A stretch of 64,000 nt of DNA from Porticoccaceae bacterium (GCA_024644595.1 JAHEHL010000002.1:351774-415773); one strand, 5' to 3'. Positions 17,308-26,959 are shown, numbered from the stretch's first letter. Notes: generated by a model from the sequence alone, not told the origin. Program-made: numbers and translations.

Positions 17308-18429
17308 TCACCCAACTCTTTGGTAGCTGCCATTCTGACGTTCAACCAACCCTTTCATCTCCAGCGCAACTAGTAGACGCGACAATTCGGCAACAGAAAA
17401 GCTGCCTTCTGCAGCGAGAAGATCCATAGCTACCGGCTCGTATCCGAGCAGTGCTAACAACTGTACTTCATCGTCGTCCAGAGCGTGTTCGATCACCGAG
17501 GTGTGCCGGGCTGAAGAGGTTGCGCCGGCAGGTTGCGCCATTCCACTTAACGAGCCAGCCAGTTCAGCAACAATTTCTTCAGCCTTCTCGACTAGATGTG
17601 CTCCCTGTTTGATCAAATAGTGACTACCGCGACTCTGAGGGTTGTGAATCGAACCTGGGATGGCGAAGACCTCACGATCCTGCTCTACAGCATAACGGGC
17701 AGTAATTAACGACCCGCTTCGCAGCGCCGCTTCGACGACCAGGACACCCAGACTGAGGCCGCTGATAATACGGTTTCTAGCCAGGAAATGCCTGGCTACT
17801 GGTGGGCTGCCGGGCTCAAACTCGGTAATCAGTGTTCCGCCTTCGTCGATAATCTGCTCAGCGAGTTTGAGATGGGCGCGGGGATAAATAATGTCGATGC
17901 CAGTTGCCATCACTGCAATGGTTTTGCCCTTGCCGTCGAGCGCACCGCGATGCGCGGCGCCGTCGATACCATGGGCGAGTCCACTGGTAATGGTAAATCC
18001 ACCACTGGCAAGATACTGGCTCCATAAACGAGCGTTGTCGGCACCCCCACGTGTCATCCGGCGACTGCCAACCACTGCTATCTGTGGCAGATGTAAATTT
18101 TCAATATTGCCGCGCACATAGAGCAGCGGAGGAGCGCCTACTATTTGTTTTAGTAGATCAGGATAGTCAGCGCTGGTGATGGGCAACAGCCGCGCGCCAC
18201 AGCTTTCTATGCACTGTTCAATGTTATCCAGCCTTTGCCGCCAGCTTTGCTGTTGGTATTGCTCGCGGACACGACTCAAGAGCGCGCGAAAATGGTCCGG
18301 ATAGTGGCTGAGCGAGTGCTCAAAAAGATCTGTGAACGAAGCCCTGTGATCAAGGAGTTGGCGCTGAGAAGCAGAAGTAAAATTGTCCAGCTGCTGAGAC
18401 ACCAGCGCGTAGTGACACTCCCTGTCCAT
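17308..18429 (-). CDS. dprA: DNA processing protein DprA (Smf)
   Basis: 373 residues. The Rossmann-like DprA domain covers about 80-290, with IAVVGSRRMTRGG, then TSGLAHGIDGAAHRGAL and the later FLARNRIISGLS and ALRSGSLITARYA. A C-terminal winged-helix part (about 315-370, ELSRLLVALEMKGLVERQNG) is typical of full-length proteins. It binds incoming single-stranded DNA and loads RecA in natural transformation, though many non-competent bacteria also keep it. It lies between a LysM gene and purE-tsaC, close to the order in Pseudomonas. A 100-base gap separates it from purE. Confidence 0.94.
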   Translation of the reverse strand: MDRECHYALVSQQLDNFTSASQRQLLDHRASFTDLFEHSLSHYPDHFRALLSRVREQYQQQSWRQRLDNIEQCIESCGARLLPITSADYPDLLKQIVGAPPLLYVRGNIENLHLPQIAVVGSRRMTRGGADNARLWSQYLASGGFTITSGLAHGIDGAAHRGALDGKGKTIAVMATGIDIIYPRAHLKLAEQIIDEGGTLITEFEPGSPPVARHFLARNRIISGLSLGVLVVEAALRSGSLITARYAVEQDREVFAIPGSIHNPQSRGSHYLIKQGAHLVEKAEEIVAELAGSLSGMAQPAGATSSARHTSVIEHALDDDEVQLLALLGYEPVAMDLLAAEGSFSVAELSRLLVALEMKGLVERQNGSYQRVG

Positions 18430-18494
18430 ACTGCGTTCCTTATTGGCTTTTAATTATTTTCAATACTCGACTAACCGTGCTGGCTTAGTAGCGC

Positions 18495-19583
18495 TTACGG
18501 ATTGCGCAGAATATCGCCAAGGTCAATTTGTCGGTCAGCCTCCATAACCAAGGCAAAACTCATTTTGTTATAGGTGTAGAAAACCATCACCAGGCCGATA
18601 CGCTCTTCGGGCAACCGAATGCGCTCCTTGGCAACGCGGTCAGCGACCGTATCTCCACGTTTAAAAATTGCCAGTGTATCGCCCTCCTGCAAGCCATCAC
18701 GCGTACCACGATTAACGGCAATAACATCCAGCGCACCGGCATTGCGCACACCGTCTTCAATACTCAATACTGACCCACTAATCTGCCGTTCAGGGGCACG
18801 TGGATAAAACATTGAGGCCAGGGTACGCTGCTCCGAGACCAACAAACGGTCTTTAATACGAATTTCACCGTTGGCGCGGGTGGTGTTCAAAGTGGCGATG
18901 TCATCTGCGATGACTTTAATTCTGGCCCCACCAACCTCCGTAGCCCTTATGCCCAGAAGCTCATTGGTCTCCGGATCAATGTAGGGCTCCCCACGGCGAT
19001 AAATACCATAATGTGGAGCGTTAGGAGCGAAATCTCCACGTGCATAAAAATCGTCACCCATACCCACCAGTACGCGGCGTTCGGTTCCACTCAACACATA
19101 GGGCGCGGCTTCTAGGGTGGCATCGTCAGTCACGCGGGTATGCGACAAAAAATTGTCGATCACATCTAAAGGCAGCGCACTAATTGCCTCGGCGTGGTCG
19201 AGACTGCGAATGGTTGGAGAGAGTTTGACCGAGCGGCTGCGCTTGATCCGGAGCTGTGGCACACCATCGACGTATACAAGCGAGATAATGTCCCCGGGGT
19301 AAATCAGATGCGGATTGTCGATTTGCTGGTTGGCATACCAGATTTCTGGCCACATCCAAGGATCGCGTAAAAACAGGGCCGAAATGTCCCAGAGAGTGTC
19401 GCCCGGCTTTACCGTGTAGCGGTTGGGTATATCGTGCTTGACTAAAACAATCGGATTTGCCGGCGCTGAAGCGTTAGAGTCAGACTGACTGGAATAAGGG
19501 TCACTGAAGGTAGAGAGACTAAGCGCACTAAAAAAAATCAATAAAAGTATCGGCGGGAACGGGTGAAATCCAAATCTTTTCAT
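18495..19583 (-). CDS. Secreted LysM-domain protein
   Basis: 362 residues. A signal peptide covers the first ~27 residues. A single LysM peptidoglycan-binding domain follows at about 54-105, from YTVKPGDTLWDISALFLRDP to PHLIYPGDIISLVY. The rest is a beta-rich region with RRVLVGMGDDFYARGD and VNRGTRDGLQEGDTLAIFKR, seen in the LysM proteins encoded beside dprA and divergent from def in Pseudomonas-like genomes. Its exact function is unknown; an envelope role is likely. It is transcribed towards dprA and is divergent from def-fmt-rsmB. Confidence 0.88.
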   Translation of the reverse strand: MKRFGFHPFPPILLLIFFSALSLSTFSDPYSSQSDSNASAPANPIVLVKHDIPNRYTVKPGDTLWDISALFLRDPWMWPEIWYANQQIDNPHLIYPGDIISLVYVDGVPQLRIKRSRSVKLSPTIRSLDHAEAISALPLDVIDNFLSHTRVTDDATLEAAPYVLSGTERRVLVGMGDDFYARGDFAPNAPHYGIYRRGEPYIDPETNELLGIRATEVGGARIKVIADDIATLNTTRANGEIRIKDRLLVSEQRTLASMFYPRAPERQISGSVLSIEDGVRNAGALDVIAVNRGTRDGLQEGDTLAIFKRGDTVADRVAKERIRLPEERIGLVMVFYTYNKMSFALVMEADRQIDLGDILRNP

Positions 19584-19616
19584 ATCTCTGAGTCCTTTCT
19601 CCGGGCAGGGTTAGTG

Positions 19617-19622
19617 TATAAT
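19617..19622 (+). promoter_or_regulatory. Possible -10 element for the def-fmt-rsmB-trkA transcript
   Basis: TATAAT lies 122 bases before the def ATG in the gap between lysM and def. No good -35 was found at the right distance, so this is a weak call. It is the only near-consensus hexamer noticed on the plus strand of this gap. Confidence 0.3.
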
Positions 19623-19680
19623 TTCTGTCATCTTGCGAGGTGCGGATAGCTGATGAGCTGGTGGATGGACAAAAAGTACC

Positions 19681-19715
19681 GCCGGGTTAGCTTAATGGTA
19701 GCAGCGCTTTTAACT
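19681..19715 (+). other. tRNA-like 5' half (possible tRNA remnant) upstream of def
   Basis: GCCGGGT-TA-GCTT-AATGGTA-GCAGC resembles the acceptor strand, the two linker bases and the D-arm of a bacterial tRNA. The anticodon stem cannot form (CTTTTAACTTTTTTTC follows), and no T-arm or 3' acceptor strand is present. It is therefore not a functional tRNA gene; a decayed duplicate, a recombination scar or chance similarity are all possible. Confidence 0.35.
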
Positions 19716-19743
19716 TTTTTTCTAGAATTTCATCACATTCACT

Positions 19744-20250
19744 ATGGCCATATTAAACATACTTGAGTTCCCCGATCCCAGGCTGCGCACAGTGGCCAAG
19801 CCGGTTAGCAAAGTCGACAAGAAGATCAAACAGCTTGTCGCCGATATGTTTGACACCATGCAAGCGGCAAATGGTATCGGTCTGGCCGCGTCGCAGGTGG
19901 ATGTCCACCAACGTGTTATTGTTATGGATTTGGGCGACGACAGTATTGGCCCCCGAGTGTTTATCAACCCGGAAGTTGAGGTGCTCGACGACAGTACCAA
20001 TCCCTATGACGAGGGCTGCCTCTCGGTGCCCGGGTTCTATGAGACCATCGATCGCCCTGCCCATGTCATGATTCGTGCGCTCGACGGCGACGGCAACCCC
20101 TTTGAAGAAGAGGCTCACGGTCTGCTGGCGGTCTGTATCCAGCATGAGATCGATCACCTCGAAGGCAAATTGTTTGTCGATTACCTGTCGACTTTTAAGC
20201 GTCAACGCATTCGCAAAAAACTTGAAAAAATCCATCGCCAGAATGCATAG
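19744..20250 (+). CDS. def: Peptide deformylase
   Basis: 168 residues. All three family motifs are present: [11 protein letters not shown] (motif 1), EGCLSVPG with the metal-binding Cys (motif 2) and [12 protein letters not shown] with the two metal-binding His and catalytic Glu (motif 3). It removes the formyl group from new proteins. The ATG has no clear Shine-Dalgarno sequence (ATTTCATCACATTCACT precedes it). It starts the def-fmt-rsmB-trkA-trkH run; the gap to fmt is 12 bases. Confidence 0.96.
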   Translation: MAILNILEFPDPRLRTVAKPVSKVDKKIKQLVADMFDTMQAANGIGLAASQVDVHQRVIVMDLGDDSIGPRVFINPEVEVLDDSTNPYDEGCLSVPGFYETIDRPAHVMIRALDGDGNPFEEEAHGLLAVCIQHEIDHLEGKLFVDYLSTFKRQRIRKKLEKIHRQNA

Positions 20251-20262
20251 GATATTGCCAGC

Positions 20263-21210
20263 TTGAAAATTGTATTCGCAGGAACGCCTGACTTTGCCGC
20301 GGCGCACCTGCAAGCGCTGCTCAACTCCCCCGATCATTCTGTTGTTGCTGTCTACACTCAGCCCGATCGACCGGCCGGCAGGGGTAAGAAACTGACACCG
20401 AGTCCGGTGAAAGAACTCGCTCTTAAACATCAAATAGCGGTCTTGCAACCACTATCATTAAAACCGCCGGAACAACAATGGGTGCTGGCCGAGCTACAGG
20501 CCGACATCATGGTGGTGGTGGCATACGGGCTGATCCTTCCGCAACCGATTCTCGACACACCGAGACTCGGTTGTATTAATGTACACGCCTCAATTTTGCC
20601 GCGCTGGCGCGGCGCCGCACCGATCCAGCGTGCAATTGAAGCGGGCGATACCGAAACCGGCGTGACCATAATGCAAATGGATGCCGGGCTCGATACGGGT
20701 GCCATGTTAAGTGTCTCGCAGTGCACTATTGAACAGGATGAAACCAGTGCAAGTCTGCACCGTAAACTTGAACGGCTCGGCGCACCGGCACTGCTACACA
20801 CACTAGACAACCTGGACGTTGGCTGTGTCGTCGCAGTCGATCAGGACGACCGCCTAAGCTGCTACGCTGCAAAAATCGACAAGTCTGAGGCGCTTATCGA
20901 CTGGACCCAATCGGCACAAACTCTCGACAACCAAATTCGTGCCTTTAACCCCCTGCCCGCGGCGTATACCACCCTGGATGATCTGCGCATCAAAGTCTGG
21001 CAAGCACAGCCCCAGAGCCAGGTTATACCCGACAGTCACAGACCGGGCCAAATTATTGCTGCCGATAACCGCGGCCTTTTAGTCCGCTGCGGAGAAAACA
21101 ACCTGCTGCTCAGCGAAATTCAACTGCCCGGTAAATCACGTATGGCGGTCAGCGAAATACTTAAGTCCCGTGCCGAGTTGTTCGCGCCCGGCACACAGCT
21201 GGGCGCCTGA
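20263..21210 (+). CDS. fmt: Methionyl-tRNA formyltransferase
   Basis: 315 residues, starting at a TTG (MKIVFAGTPDFAAAHLQALL), which is the only start that gives the conserved N-terminus. Motifs are FAGTPDF, the folate-binding stretch around NVHASILPRWRGAAPIQRAI, and GVTIMQMDAGLDTG. It formylates initiator Met-tRNA, the partner step of def. The TGA stop overlaps the rsmB ATG by one base, indicating translational coupling. Confidence 0.96.
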   Translation: MKIVFAGTPDFAAAHLQALLNSPDHSVVAVYTQPDRPAGRGKKLTPSPVKELALKHQIAVLQPLSLKPPEQQWVLAELQADIMVVVAYGLILPQPILDTPRLGCINVHASILPRWRGAAPIQRAIEAGDTETGVTIMQMDAGLDTGAMLSVSQCTIEQDETSASLHRKLERLGAPALLHTLDNLDVGCVVAVDQDDRLSCYAAKIDKSEALIDWTQSAQTLDNQIRAFNPLPAAYTTLDDLRIKVWQAQPQSQVIPDSHRPGQIIAADNRGLLVRCGENNLLLSEIQLPGKSRMAVSEILKSRAELFAPGTQLGA

Positions 21211-22538
21211 TGAATACCCGCGCCGCGGTGGCCGAGGTAATTGCCCAAGTACTGCGCGGCAAATCACTTTCTGCACTATTTCCGGAATACAGCCATAAAG
21301 TAGCCGCAAAAGAGCTTAGCCTGTTCAAGGAGCTCTGCTTTGGAACGCTGCGCTGGTATCCGGCGATTGAGTTGTTATTACAAGAGTTAATGCAAAAGCC
21401 ATTGCGCGAAAAAGAATATGAAGTTCAGGGTCTGCTGGCCAGTGGCCTCTATCAATTGATGCACACCCGCATCGCCGATCATGCCGCACTCAATGAGACG
21501 GTTGCTGCGGTCATAAAACTCAAACGTCCCTGGGCAAAAGGCTTAGTCAATGGGGTATTGCGCAACTTTCTCCGTCAGCGCGATGAACTGGAAACCAAAC
21601 TAGGCAAAAACCCGATATATGTTCGCGCCCACCCCCAATGGCTGTTGGACAAATTTTTTAGCCACTGGGGATCAGAGATCGCACTGCAGATTATCGATGC
21701 CAACAATCAACGCGCACCGATGACCTTGCGAGTCAACCAACGTAAACAGTCGCGCGCGGACTATCTCGCGCAATTGACGGCCGTCGATATTGCTGCGCGC
21801 GCTACATTGTTTAGCCCCCAGGGTATCCTCTTGCAATCGGCAACCGATGTTGCCGAATTGCCCGGGTTTGCCGATGGCGCAGTCAGTGTGCAGGACGAAG
21901 CGGCGCAACTGGCAGCATCGCTGCTCGAGCTTGAGCCTGAACAAAATGTCCTCGATGCCTGCTGTGCGCCGGGCGGTAAAACTTGCCATATTCTCGAAAT
22001 CCAGCCAGAGCTCAGACAGCTAGTGGCCATTGAGTTGGAAGGTCGTCGCACCCAGCGCGTCGAGGACAATCTTCAGCGACTCGGCCTGGAAGCTCAACTT
22101 ATCGTGGCCGATGCCGGTAAACCGGAGACCTGGTGGAACAAGCAACTGTTTCAACGCATCCTGCTCGATGCTCCCTGTTCAGCCAGCGGTGTGATCCGAC
22201 GACACCCGGATATCAAACTGCTGCGCAAACCAGCAGATATTGGTAAGCTAGCCGCAGTCCAACTGCAGCTTTTGCGCGGCCTTTGGCAGACATTAGACAC
22301 AGAGGGTATATTGCTTTACGCAACCTGCTCGGTGTTGCCGGATGAGAACGATCAGGTAGTGGAAAAATTTTTAGCTGAGACCCCCGACGCCGAGCTTTAT
22401 ACAATTGAAGCGGACTGGGGCATCACAACCAACTGTGGGCGCCAGTTGTTTCCCGCAGTCGATGGTAACGACGGGTTTTACTATGCGAGATTGCGTAAAA
22501 GCCGCCAGAAGCAAGCGGATAACAAGCCGGAAGAATAA
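21210..22538 (+). CDS. rsmB: 16S rRNA m5C967 methyltransferase
   Basis: 442 residues. An N-terminal NusB-like RNA-binding domain (about 1-140) is followed by a SAM-dependent methyltransferase. The SAM site is DACCAPGGKTCHILE. The two catalytic Cys lie in LDAPCSASG (motif IV) and LLYATCSVLPDEND (motif VI). It overlaps fmt and trkA by one base each, so the block is translated in a coupled way. Confidence 0.95.
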   Translation: MNTRAAVAEVIAQVLRGKSLSALFPEYSHKVAAKELSLFKELCFGTLRWYPAIELLLQELMQKPLREKEYEVQGLLASGLYQLMHTRIADHAALNETVAAVIKLKRPWAKGLVNGVLRNFLRQRDELETKLGKNPIYVRAHPQWLLDKFFSHWGSEIALQIIDANNQRAPMTLRVNQRKQSRADYLAQLTAVDIAARATLFSPQGILLQSATDVAELPGFADGAVSVQDEAAQLAASLLELEPEQNVLDACCAPGGKTCHILEIQPELRQLVAIELEGRRTQRVEDNLQRLGLEAQLIVADAGKPETWWNKQLFQRILLDAPCSASGVIRRHPDIKLLRKPADIGKLAAVQLQLLRGLWQTLDTEGILLYATCSVLPDENDQVVEKFLAETPDAELYTIEADWGITTNCGRQLFPAVDGNDGFYYARLRKSRQKQADNKPEE

Positions 22539-23920
22539 TGAAGATAGTAATAGTTGGAGCAGGGCAGGTCGGTGGGACACTCGCAGAGAATCTGGCCCGT
22601 GAGTACAACGATATAACGGTTGTTGATATCAACGAGGCCACGCTGCGCGGCCTGCAGGACCGCCTGGATATTCGCACTGTTGTCGGCACCGGTTCGCACC
22701 CTGACGTGCTGGTTAGCGCCGGGATTGAAGAAGCAGACATGCTAGTGGCGGTCACCAACAGCGATGAAATCAATATTATCGCCTGTCAGGTTGCCTATTC
22801 TCTGTTCCACACACCAACCAAGATTGCCCGTATTCGAGCGCGTAATTACACCAATCCCAAATACAAAGAAAAGCTTTTCAACGATAAGCATATGCCAGTC
22901 GATGTGATGATCACACCGGAGATGGTAGTCAAAGATTACATTCAAAAACTCATTGAACAACCAGGTGCCCTTCAGGTGCTGGATTTTGCCGATGGCAATA
23001 TTCAGCTGGTCGGCTTGCGCGCGGTCAAGGATGGTCCTCTGGTCGGCCAGAAGCTACGCACATTAAAAGAGCATATGCCCAACGCAGATGCCCGTGTGGC
23101 GGCCGTGTTTGGCAAAAATGGCGCTATTTTCCCCACCGGCGATACCATTATCGAAGATGGTGACGAAGTCTTCTTTGTCGCGGCGAAGGAAAATATTCGC
23201 AAGGTGATGAGCGAACTCCGGCGCCTGGAAAAGCCCTACCGCAGGTTGATGATTGCCGGCGGCGGCAACATTGGTTTTAGCCTCGCCAAAGCGCTGGAGC
23301 GAGACTACAACATCAAGATCATCGAGTACTCCACTGACCGTGCCAGACATCTCTCCGAACAGCTGAATAAGAGCGTTGTGCTAAATGGTTCGGCGACTGA
23401 TCAAGAGCTATTGCTCGATGAAAACATCGATAAAACCGATGTCTTTCTGGCGCTGACCAACGATGATGAGGTCAATATTATGGCCTCGCTACTGGCGAAG
23501 AAGCTTGGGGCCCGCAAAGTGATGACACTGATCAGCAATCCGGTCTATGCCGACCTGATGCAGGGCGGGGTGATCGATATCGCCATCTCGCCGCAGCAGG
23601 CAACTACTAGCTCACTGCTCTCCCATGTCCGCCAAGGCGATATGGTATGCGTACACTCGCTTCGACGCGGTGCTGCAGAAGCGCTGGAAATTATTGTTCA
23701 CGGTGATGAAAAAAGCTCAAAGGTTGTCGGCCGCGCCATCGGCGATATCAAGTCGCCTCCCGGCGCCACGCTGGCCGCTTTGGTACGCAATAATGAAGTA
23801 CTGATTGCACACCACGATACGGTTATTCAAACCGGCGATCATGTGATTGTGTTTGTGGTCGATAAAGCCAATACCAAGGCCATCGAAAAACTGTTTGCTG
23901 TGAGTGTTAACTTTTTTTAG
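22538..23920 (+). CDS. trkA: Trk potassium transporter NAD-binding subunit
   Basis: 460 residues with the doubled RCK layout. The first NAD-binding fold begins at residue 1 (MKIVIVGAGQVGGTLAENLA) and the second near 230 (LMIAGGGNIGFSLAKAL); each is followed by an RCK-C domain. It gates the TrkH channel from the cytosolic side. The gene overlaps rsmB by one base and is followed after 13 bases by trkH, so the complete K+ uptake system is encoded here. Confidence 0.95.
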   Translation: MKIVIVGAGQVGGTLAENLAREYNDITVVDINEATLRGLQDRLDIRTVVGTGSHPDVLVSAGIEEADMLVAVTNSDEINIIACQVAYSLFHTPTKIARIRARNYTNPKYKEKLFNDKHMPVDVMITPEMVVKDYIQKLIEQPGALQVLDFADGNIQLVGLRAVKDGPLVGQKLRTLKEHMPNADARVAAVFGKNGAIFPTGDTIIEDGDEVFFVAAKENIRKVMSELRRLEKPYRRLMIAGGGNIGFSLAKALERDYNIKIIEYSTDRARHLSEQLNKSVVLNGSATDQELLLDENIDKTDVFLALTNDDEVNIMASLLAKKLGARKVMTLISNPVYADLMQGGVIDIAISPQQATTSSLLSHVRQGDMVCVHSLRRGAAEALEIIVHGDEKSSKVVGRAIGDIKSPPGATLAALVRNNEVLIAHHDTVIQTGDHVIVFVVDKANTKAIEKLFAVSVNFF

Positions 23921-23933
23921 GGCGTAGCTGCTA

Positions 23934-25382
23934 ATGCATCTCAATGTTATAGCCAGAGTACTCGGGTTGCTGCTGATGATCTTCAGCTTGACCATGCTGC
24001 CACCAATTCTGGTGGCGTTTTTATATACTGAAAGCACCGCCGACACTTTCTTTATCGCCTTTGCCATCACCCTCGCAGTGGGGCTGATATTTTGGTTGCC
24101 ATCAAAACAGGTCACCACTGAAATGCGGACCCGCGACGGGTTTTTAATCACGGTTTTCTTCTGGCTGGTGCTGACTACGTTTGGTGCGCTTCCGTTAATG
24201 CTTTCCGACGCGCCCCACCTCAGCTTTATCAATGCACTGTTTGAGTCAGTCTCCGGCTTGACCACAACTGGGGCCACGGTGATCTCGGGGCTAGACGACC
24301 TGCCCAAATCAATTCTCTATTATCGACAGCAACTGCAGTGGCTGGGCGGTATTGGTATTGTGGTGATCGCCGTTGCGATCCTGCCAATGCTCGGTGTCGG
24401 AGGTATGCAGTTATATCGGACAGAAACACCCGGACCGATGAAAGACTCCAAACTGACACCGCGGATCCGAGAGACCGCCAATGTGTTATTTAAAATTTAT
24501 TTAGCGCTCACAGTTGTCTGTGCCTTGGCGTACTGGCTCGCCGGCATGTCTGCTTTTGATGCTATCAGTCATAGCTTTTCCACTGTCGCGATCGGCGGTT
24601 TTTCAACCCATGATGCCAGCATTGGCTTTTTTGACAGCTCAGCCATCATGGCCATTTGCGCCTTCTTTATGGTGATTTCAGGCATCAACTTTGCGCTCCA
24701 TTTCCATGTCTGGCATGACAAAAAGCTATCACATTATCTGGCCGATCCCGAGGCGCGGATGTATCTCTATTTGCTGCTCGGAGGTATCGTTATCACCTGC
24801 CTCTATCTCTATTACAGCGGCACCTATGGCTGGAATGAGAGCCTGCGGCAAGGCGGCTTTCACCTGATTTCAATTATGACCACCACCGGCTTTACCAGCG
24901 ATAATTTCAGCGGCTGGCCGACATTCCTGCCATTCTTTTTGCTGTTTTTATCTTTCTTTGGTGCCTGTGCTGGGTCTACCGGTGGCGGCATCAAGATAGG
25001 TCGTATGCTGATTTTGGGCCAGCAGTGCATTCGTGAGATCTATCGTCTCGTGCACCCCAATGCTCTGCTGCCAATCAAGATTCACAATCGCCGCATCCCC
25101 GATCGCGTTGCCGATGCCATCTGGGCTTTTTTTGGGGCTTACCTGGCCATTTTCTATCTCATGGTCTTGCTGCTGCTGGCATCCGGGCTGGACTATGTCA
25201 CCGCTTGGTCGGCGACCGCCGCATCGCTGAACAATCTTGGTCCCGGACTCGGGGAGGTTGCAATCAACTATGCTGAGTTAGGTGGCTTTGCCAAGTGGGT
25301 GCTGTGCTGGGGAATGCTGTTGGGCCGACTTGAAATTTTTACTCTGCTGGTGCTTTTTACCCGGACTTTCTGGAAGAACTGA
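23934..25382 (+). CDS. trkH: Trk potassium transporter membrane subunit
   Basis: 482 residues with multiple membrane-pore-membrane repeats. Selectivity-filter regions are visible as SGLTTTGATV, VAIGGFSTHD, TTTGFTSDNF and SLNNLGPGLG, one per repeat, each keeping the central Gly. The loop GACAGSTGGGIKIGRM is the conserved gating segment. It imports potassium with TrkA. The gene is convergent with the protease gene at 25388, five bases away, with no clear terminator between them. Confidence 0.95.
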   Translation: MHLNVIARVLGLLLMIFSLTMLPPILVAFLYTESTADTFFIAFAITLAVGLIFWLPSKQVTTEMRTRDGFLITVFFWLVLTTFGALPLMLSDAPHLSFINALFESVSGLTTTGATVISGLDDLPKSILYYRQQLQWLGGIGIVVIAVAILPMLGVGGMQLYRTETPGPMKDSKLTPRIRETANVLFKIYLALTVVCALAYWLAGMSAFDAISHSFSTVAIGGFSTHDASIGFFDSSAIMAICAFFMVISGINFALHFHVWHDKKLSHYLADPEARMYLYLLLGGIVITCLYLYYSGTYGWNESLRQGGFHLISIMTTTGFTSDNFSGWPTFLPFFLLFLSFFGACAGSTGGGIKIGRMLILGQQCIREIYRLVHPNALLPIKIHNRRIPDRVADAIWAFFGAYLAIFYLMVLLLLASGLDYVTAWSATAASLNNLGPGLGEVAINYAELGGFAKWVLCWGMLLGRLEIFTLLVLFTRTFWKN

Positions 25383-25387
25383 TGGGG

Positions 25388-25870
25388 TTACAGTTTATCT
25401 GCATAGAGCGCCTTTAATCTTACGTCACTGATACGACCATGATTGAGGGTGGCCGACGGGTCAATCAAAACATGTTTATTCATCCCCTGCCGGCCCAGCA
25501 ACATGCGGTAGCCCATACTGTCGCGATTAGTCAGTGTCAATTCGATATCCCAGCTCAACTTGCCCAGTACCATGGGCACTTTGATCACATAACGTTGTTC
25601 CGCGATGCCACTTGTGCTTTTCACTTTGCGGCGATCCACAATCGGCGCTTCGCAGCGAAATGAAACCGTCCGGGTGCGCTGCAACGGGTGCACATCAAAG
25701 GATACCCACTCGACACCATCGCGAATAAAGGGACTGATGTTGAAGGCATGCAGAGCTGAGGTTTTGGCGCCGGAATCAACCCGCATCTTGATCGCGGGGA
25801 TATTCAATTCCGGTAGCTGGCACCACTCGGAACGCCCGACGATAATTTTTCCCCTTGGTAGTGTGGGCAC
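25388..25870 (-). CDS. Retropepsin-like aspartic protease family protein (PF05618 type)
   Basis: 160 residues from a GTG at 25870 (MPTLPRGKIIVGRSEWCQLP). The motif MRVDSGAKTSALHA (about 29-42) matches the catalytic D-S-G-A turn of retropepsin-like peptidases. The family was earlier annotated as ATP-dependent zinc protease and is often encoded with RimK-type ligases. The C-terminal half contains MLLGRQGMNKHVLIDP, conserved in the family. No signal peptide is seen. The start lies three bases beyond the stop of the upstream TRAP-binding protein gene, so the two are probably co-transcribed. No RimK-like ligase is in the window. Confidence 0.85.
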   Translation of the reverse strand: MPTLPRGKIIVGRSEWCQLPELNIPAIKMRVDSGAKTSALHAFNISPFIRDGVEWVSFDVHPLQRTRTVSFRCEAPIVDRRKVKSTSGIAEQRYVIKVPMVLGKLSWDIELTLTNRDSMGYRMLLGRQGMNKHVLIDPSATLNHGRISDVRLKALYADKL

Positions 25871-25873
25871 CGG

Positions 25874-26959
25874 TCATTTACCTCGTGCATTGTAATAAGC
25901 TTCTTCAGAGATTCCGTGATAAGCGCTGGACTGTGCCGCAAAGGCACGCATCGAGTCGGCGATACGCTTAGTCAGGGGATCCTCAGCTGCCAACTCGGCA
26001 ATAACATCGGCGGAAAGACGCTGAAATTCGGCCAGTACATCATCTGGCAGTTTTCTCACCTGTACCCCATGCTTTTCAACCAGCTCTACTAGCGCGGCGT
26101 TATTTCTTGCTGTGTACTCATCTAGCATATCCTGATTAATTGCCCGAGCGGCAGTTTCAACAATCGCTTGTAAATCGTCTGGCAAGGCTTCCAGCGCCTG
26201 TTTGTTAACAATCAGCTCCAGGGCCGGGCCAGGCTCATGCCAGCCGGGGTAGTAGTAGTATTTGGCTACCTGATAAAAGCCGAAGGCTAAATCATTGTAG
26301 GGGCCAACCCATTCTGTCGCGTCAATCACGCCGGTCTGCATCGAGGTATAGAGCTCGCCGCCGGGGAGGTTTACCGAAATGCCTCCGGCGCGGGTAAACA
26401 CTTCACCGCCGAGGCCGGGGATACGCATTTTCAGCCCTTTAATATCGGCGATGGAATTAATCTCGCGATTAAACCAGCCAGCCATCTGCACACCGGTATT
26501 GCCACCGGCAAAGGGGACTAAATTAAACGGTTCATAGAGTTCTCGCCACAGTTCGAGACCGCCGCCGTAATGCAGCCAAGCGTTCATCTCCTGGGCGTTG
26601 AGCCCAAAGGGTACAGCACCGAAAAAAGGGCTGGCTGGAATTTTACCTTTCCAGTAATAGGCTCCTGAATGGCCCACTTCAGCGGTTCCCTGAGAGACCG
26701 CATCGAAAACCTCGAGGGCAGGCACCAGCTGACCAGCGCCGTAAACTTTAATCTTCAGGCGGCCATTACTCATACGCTCAACCGCTTCAGCAAAGTGCTC
26801 CGGTGCCAAGCCCAGGCCGGGAAAGTTTTTCGGCCACGAGGTGACCAGCTTCCATTCAAAGCGCTGCTGGGATTGCTCGCCGTCAGCAGGTGCGACCTTG
26901 TCACCGCCACCGCAGCCAATCAGTGCCAGATACAGCAGTGCTACACAGGCTTTACGCAT
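25874..26959 (-). CDS. TRAP transporter substrate-binding lipoprotein (DctP family)
   Basis: 361 residues. A lipoprotein signal (LALIGC, Cys16) begins it. The DctP fold follows, with WPKNFPGLG near residue 43, EVGHSGAYYWKGK, the region LKMRIPGLGGEVFTRAG, then GVIDATEWVGPYND. The last two resemble 2-oxoacid-binding TakP-type proteins, so a 2-oxoacid or other carboxylate is a reasonable but unproven ligand. The DctQ and DctM membrane subunits are not adjacent, so this is an orphan binding protein within the window. It is followed by the retropepsin-like gene with no real gap and preceded by uvrD. Confidence 0.88.
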   Translation of the reverse strand: MRKACVALLYLALIGCGGGDKVAPADGEQSQQRFEWKLVTSWPKNFPGLGLAPEHFAEAVERMSNGRLKIKVYGAGQLVPALEVFDAVSQGTAEVGHSGAYYWKGKIPASPFFGAVPFGLNAQEMNAWLHYGGGLELWRELYEPFNLVPFAGGNTGVQMAGWFNREINSIADIKGLKMRIPGLGGEVFTRAGGISVNLPGGELYTSMQTGVIDATEWVGPYNDLAFGFYQVAKYYYYPGWHEPGPALELIVNKQALEALPDDLQAIVETAARAINQDMLDEYTARNNAALVELVEKHGVQVRKLPDDVLAEFQRLSADVIAELAAEDPLTKRIADSMRAFAAQSSAYHGISEEAYYNARGK

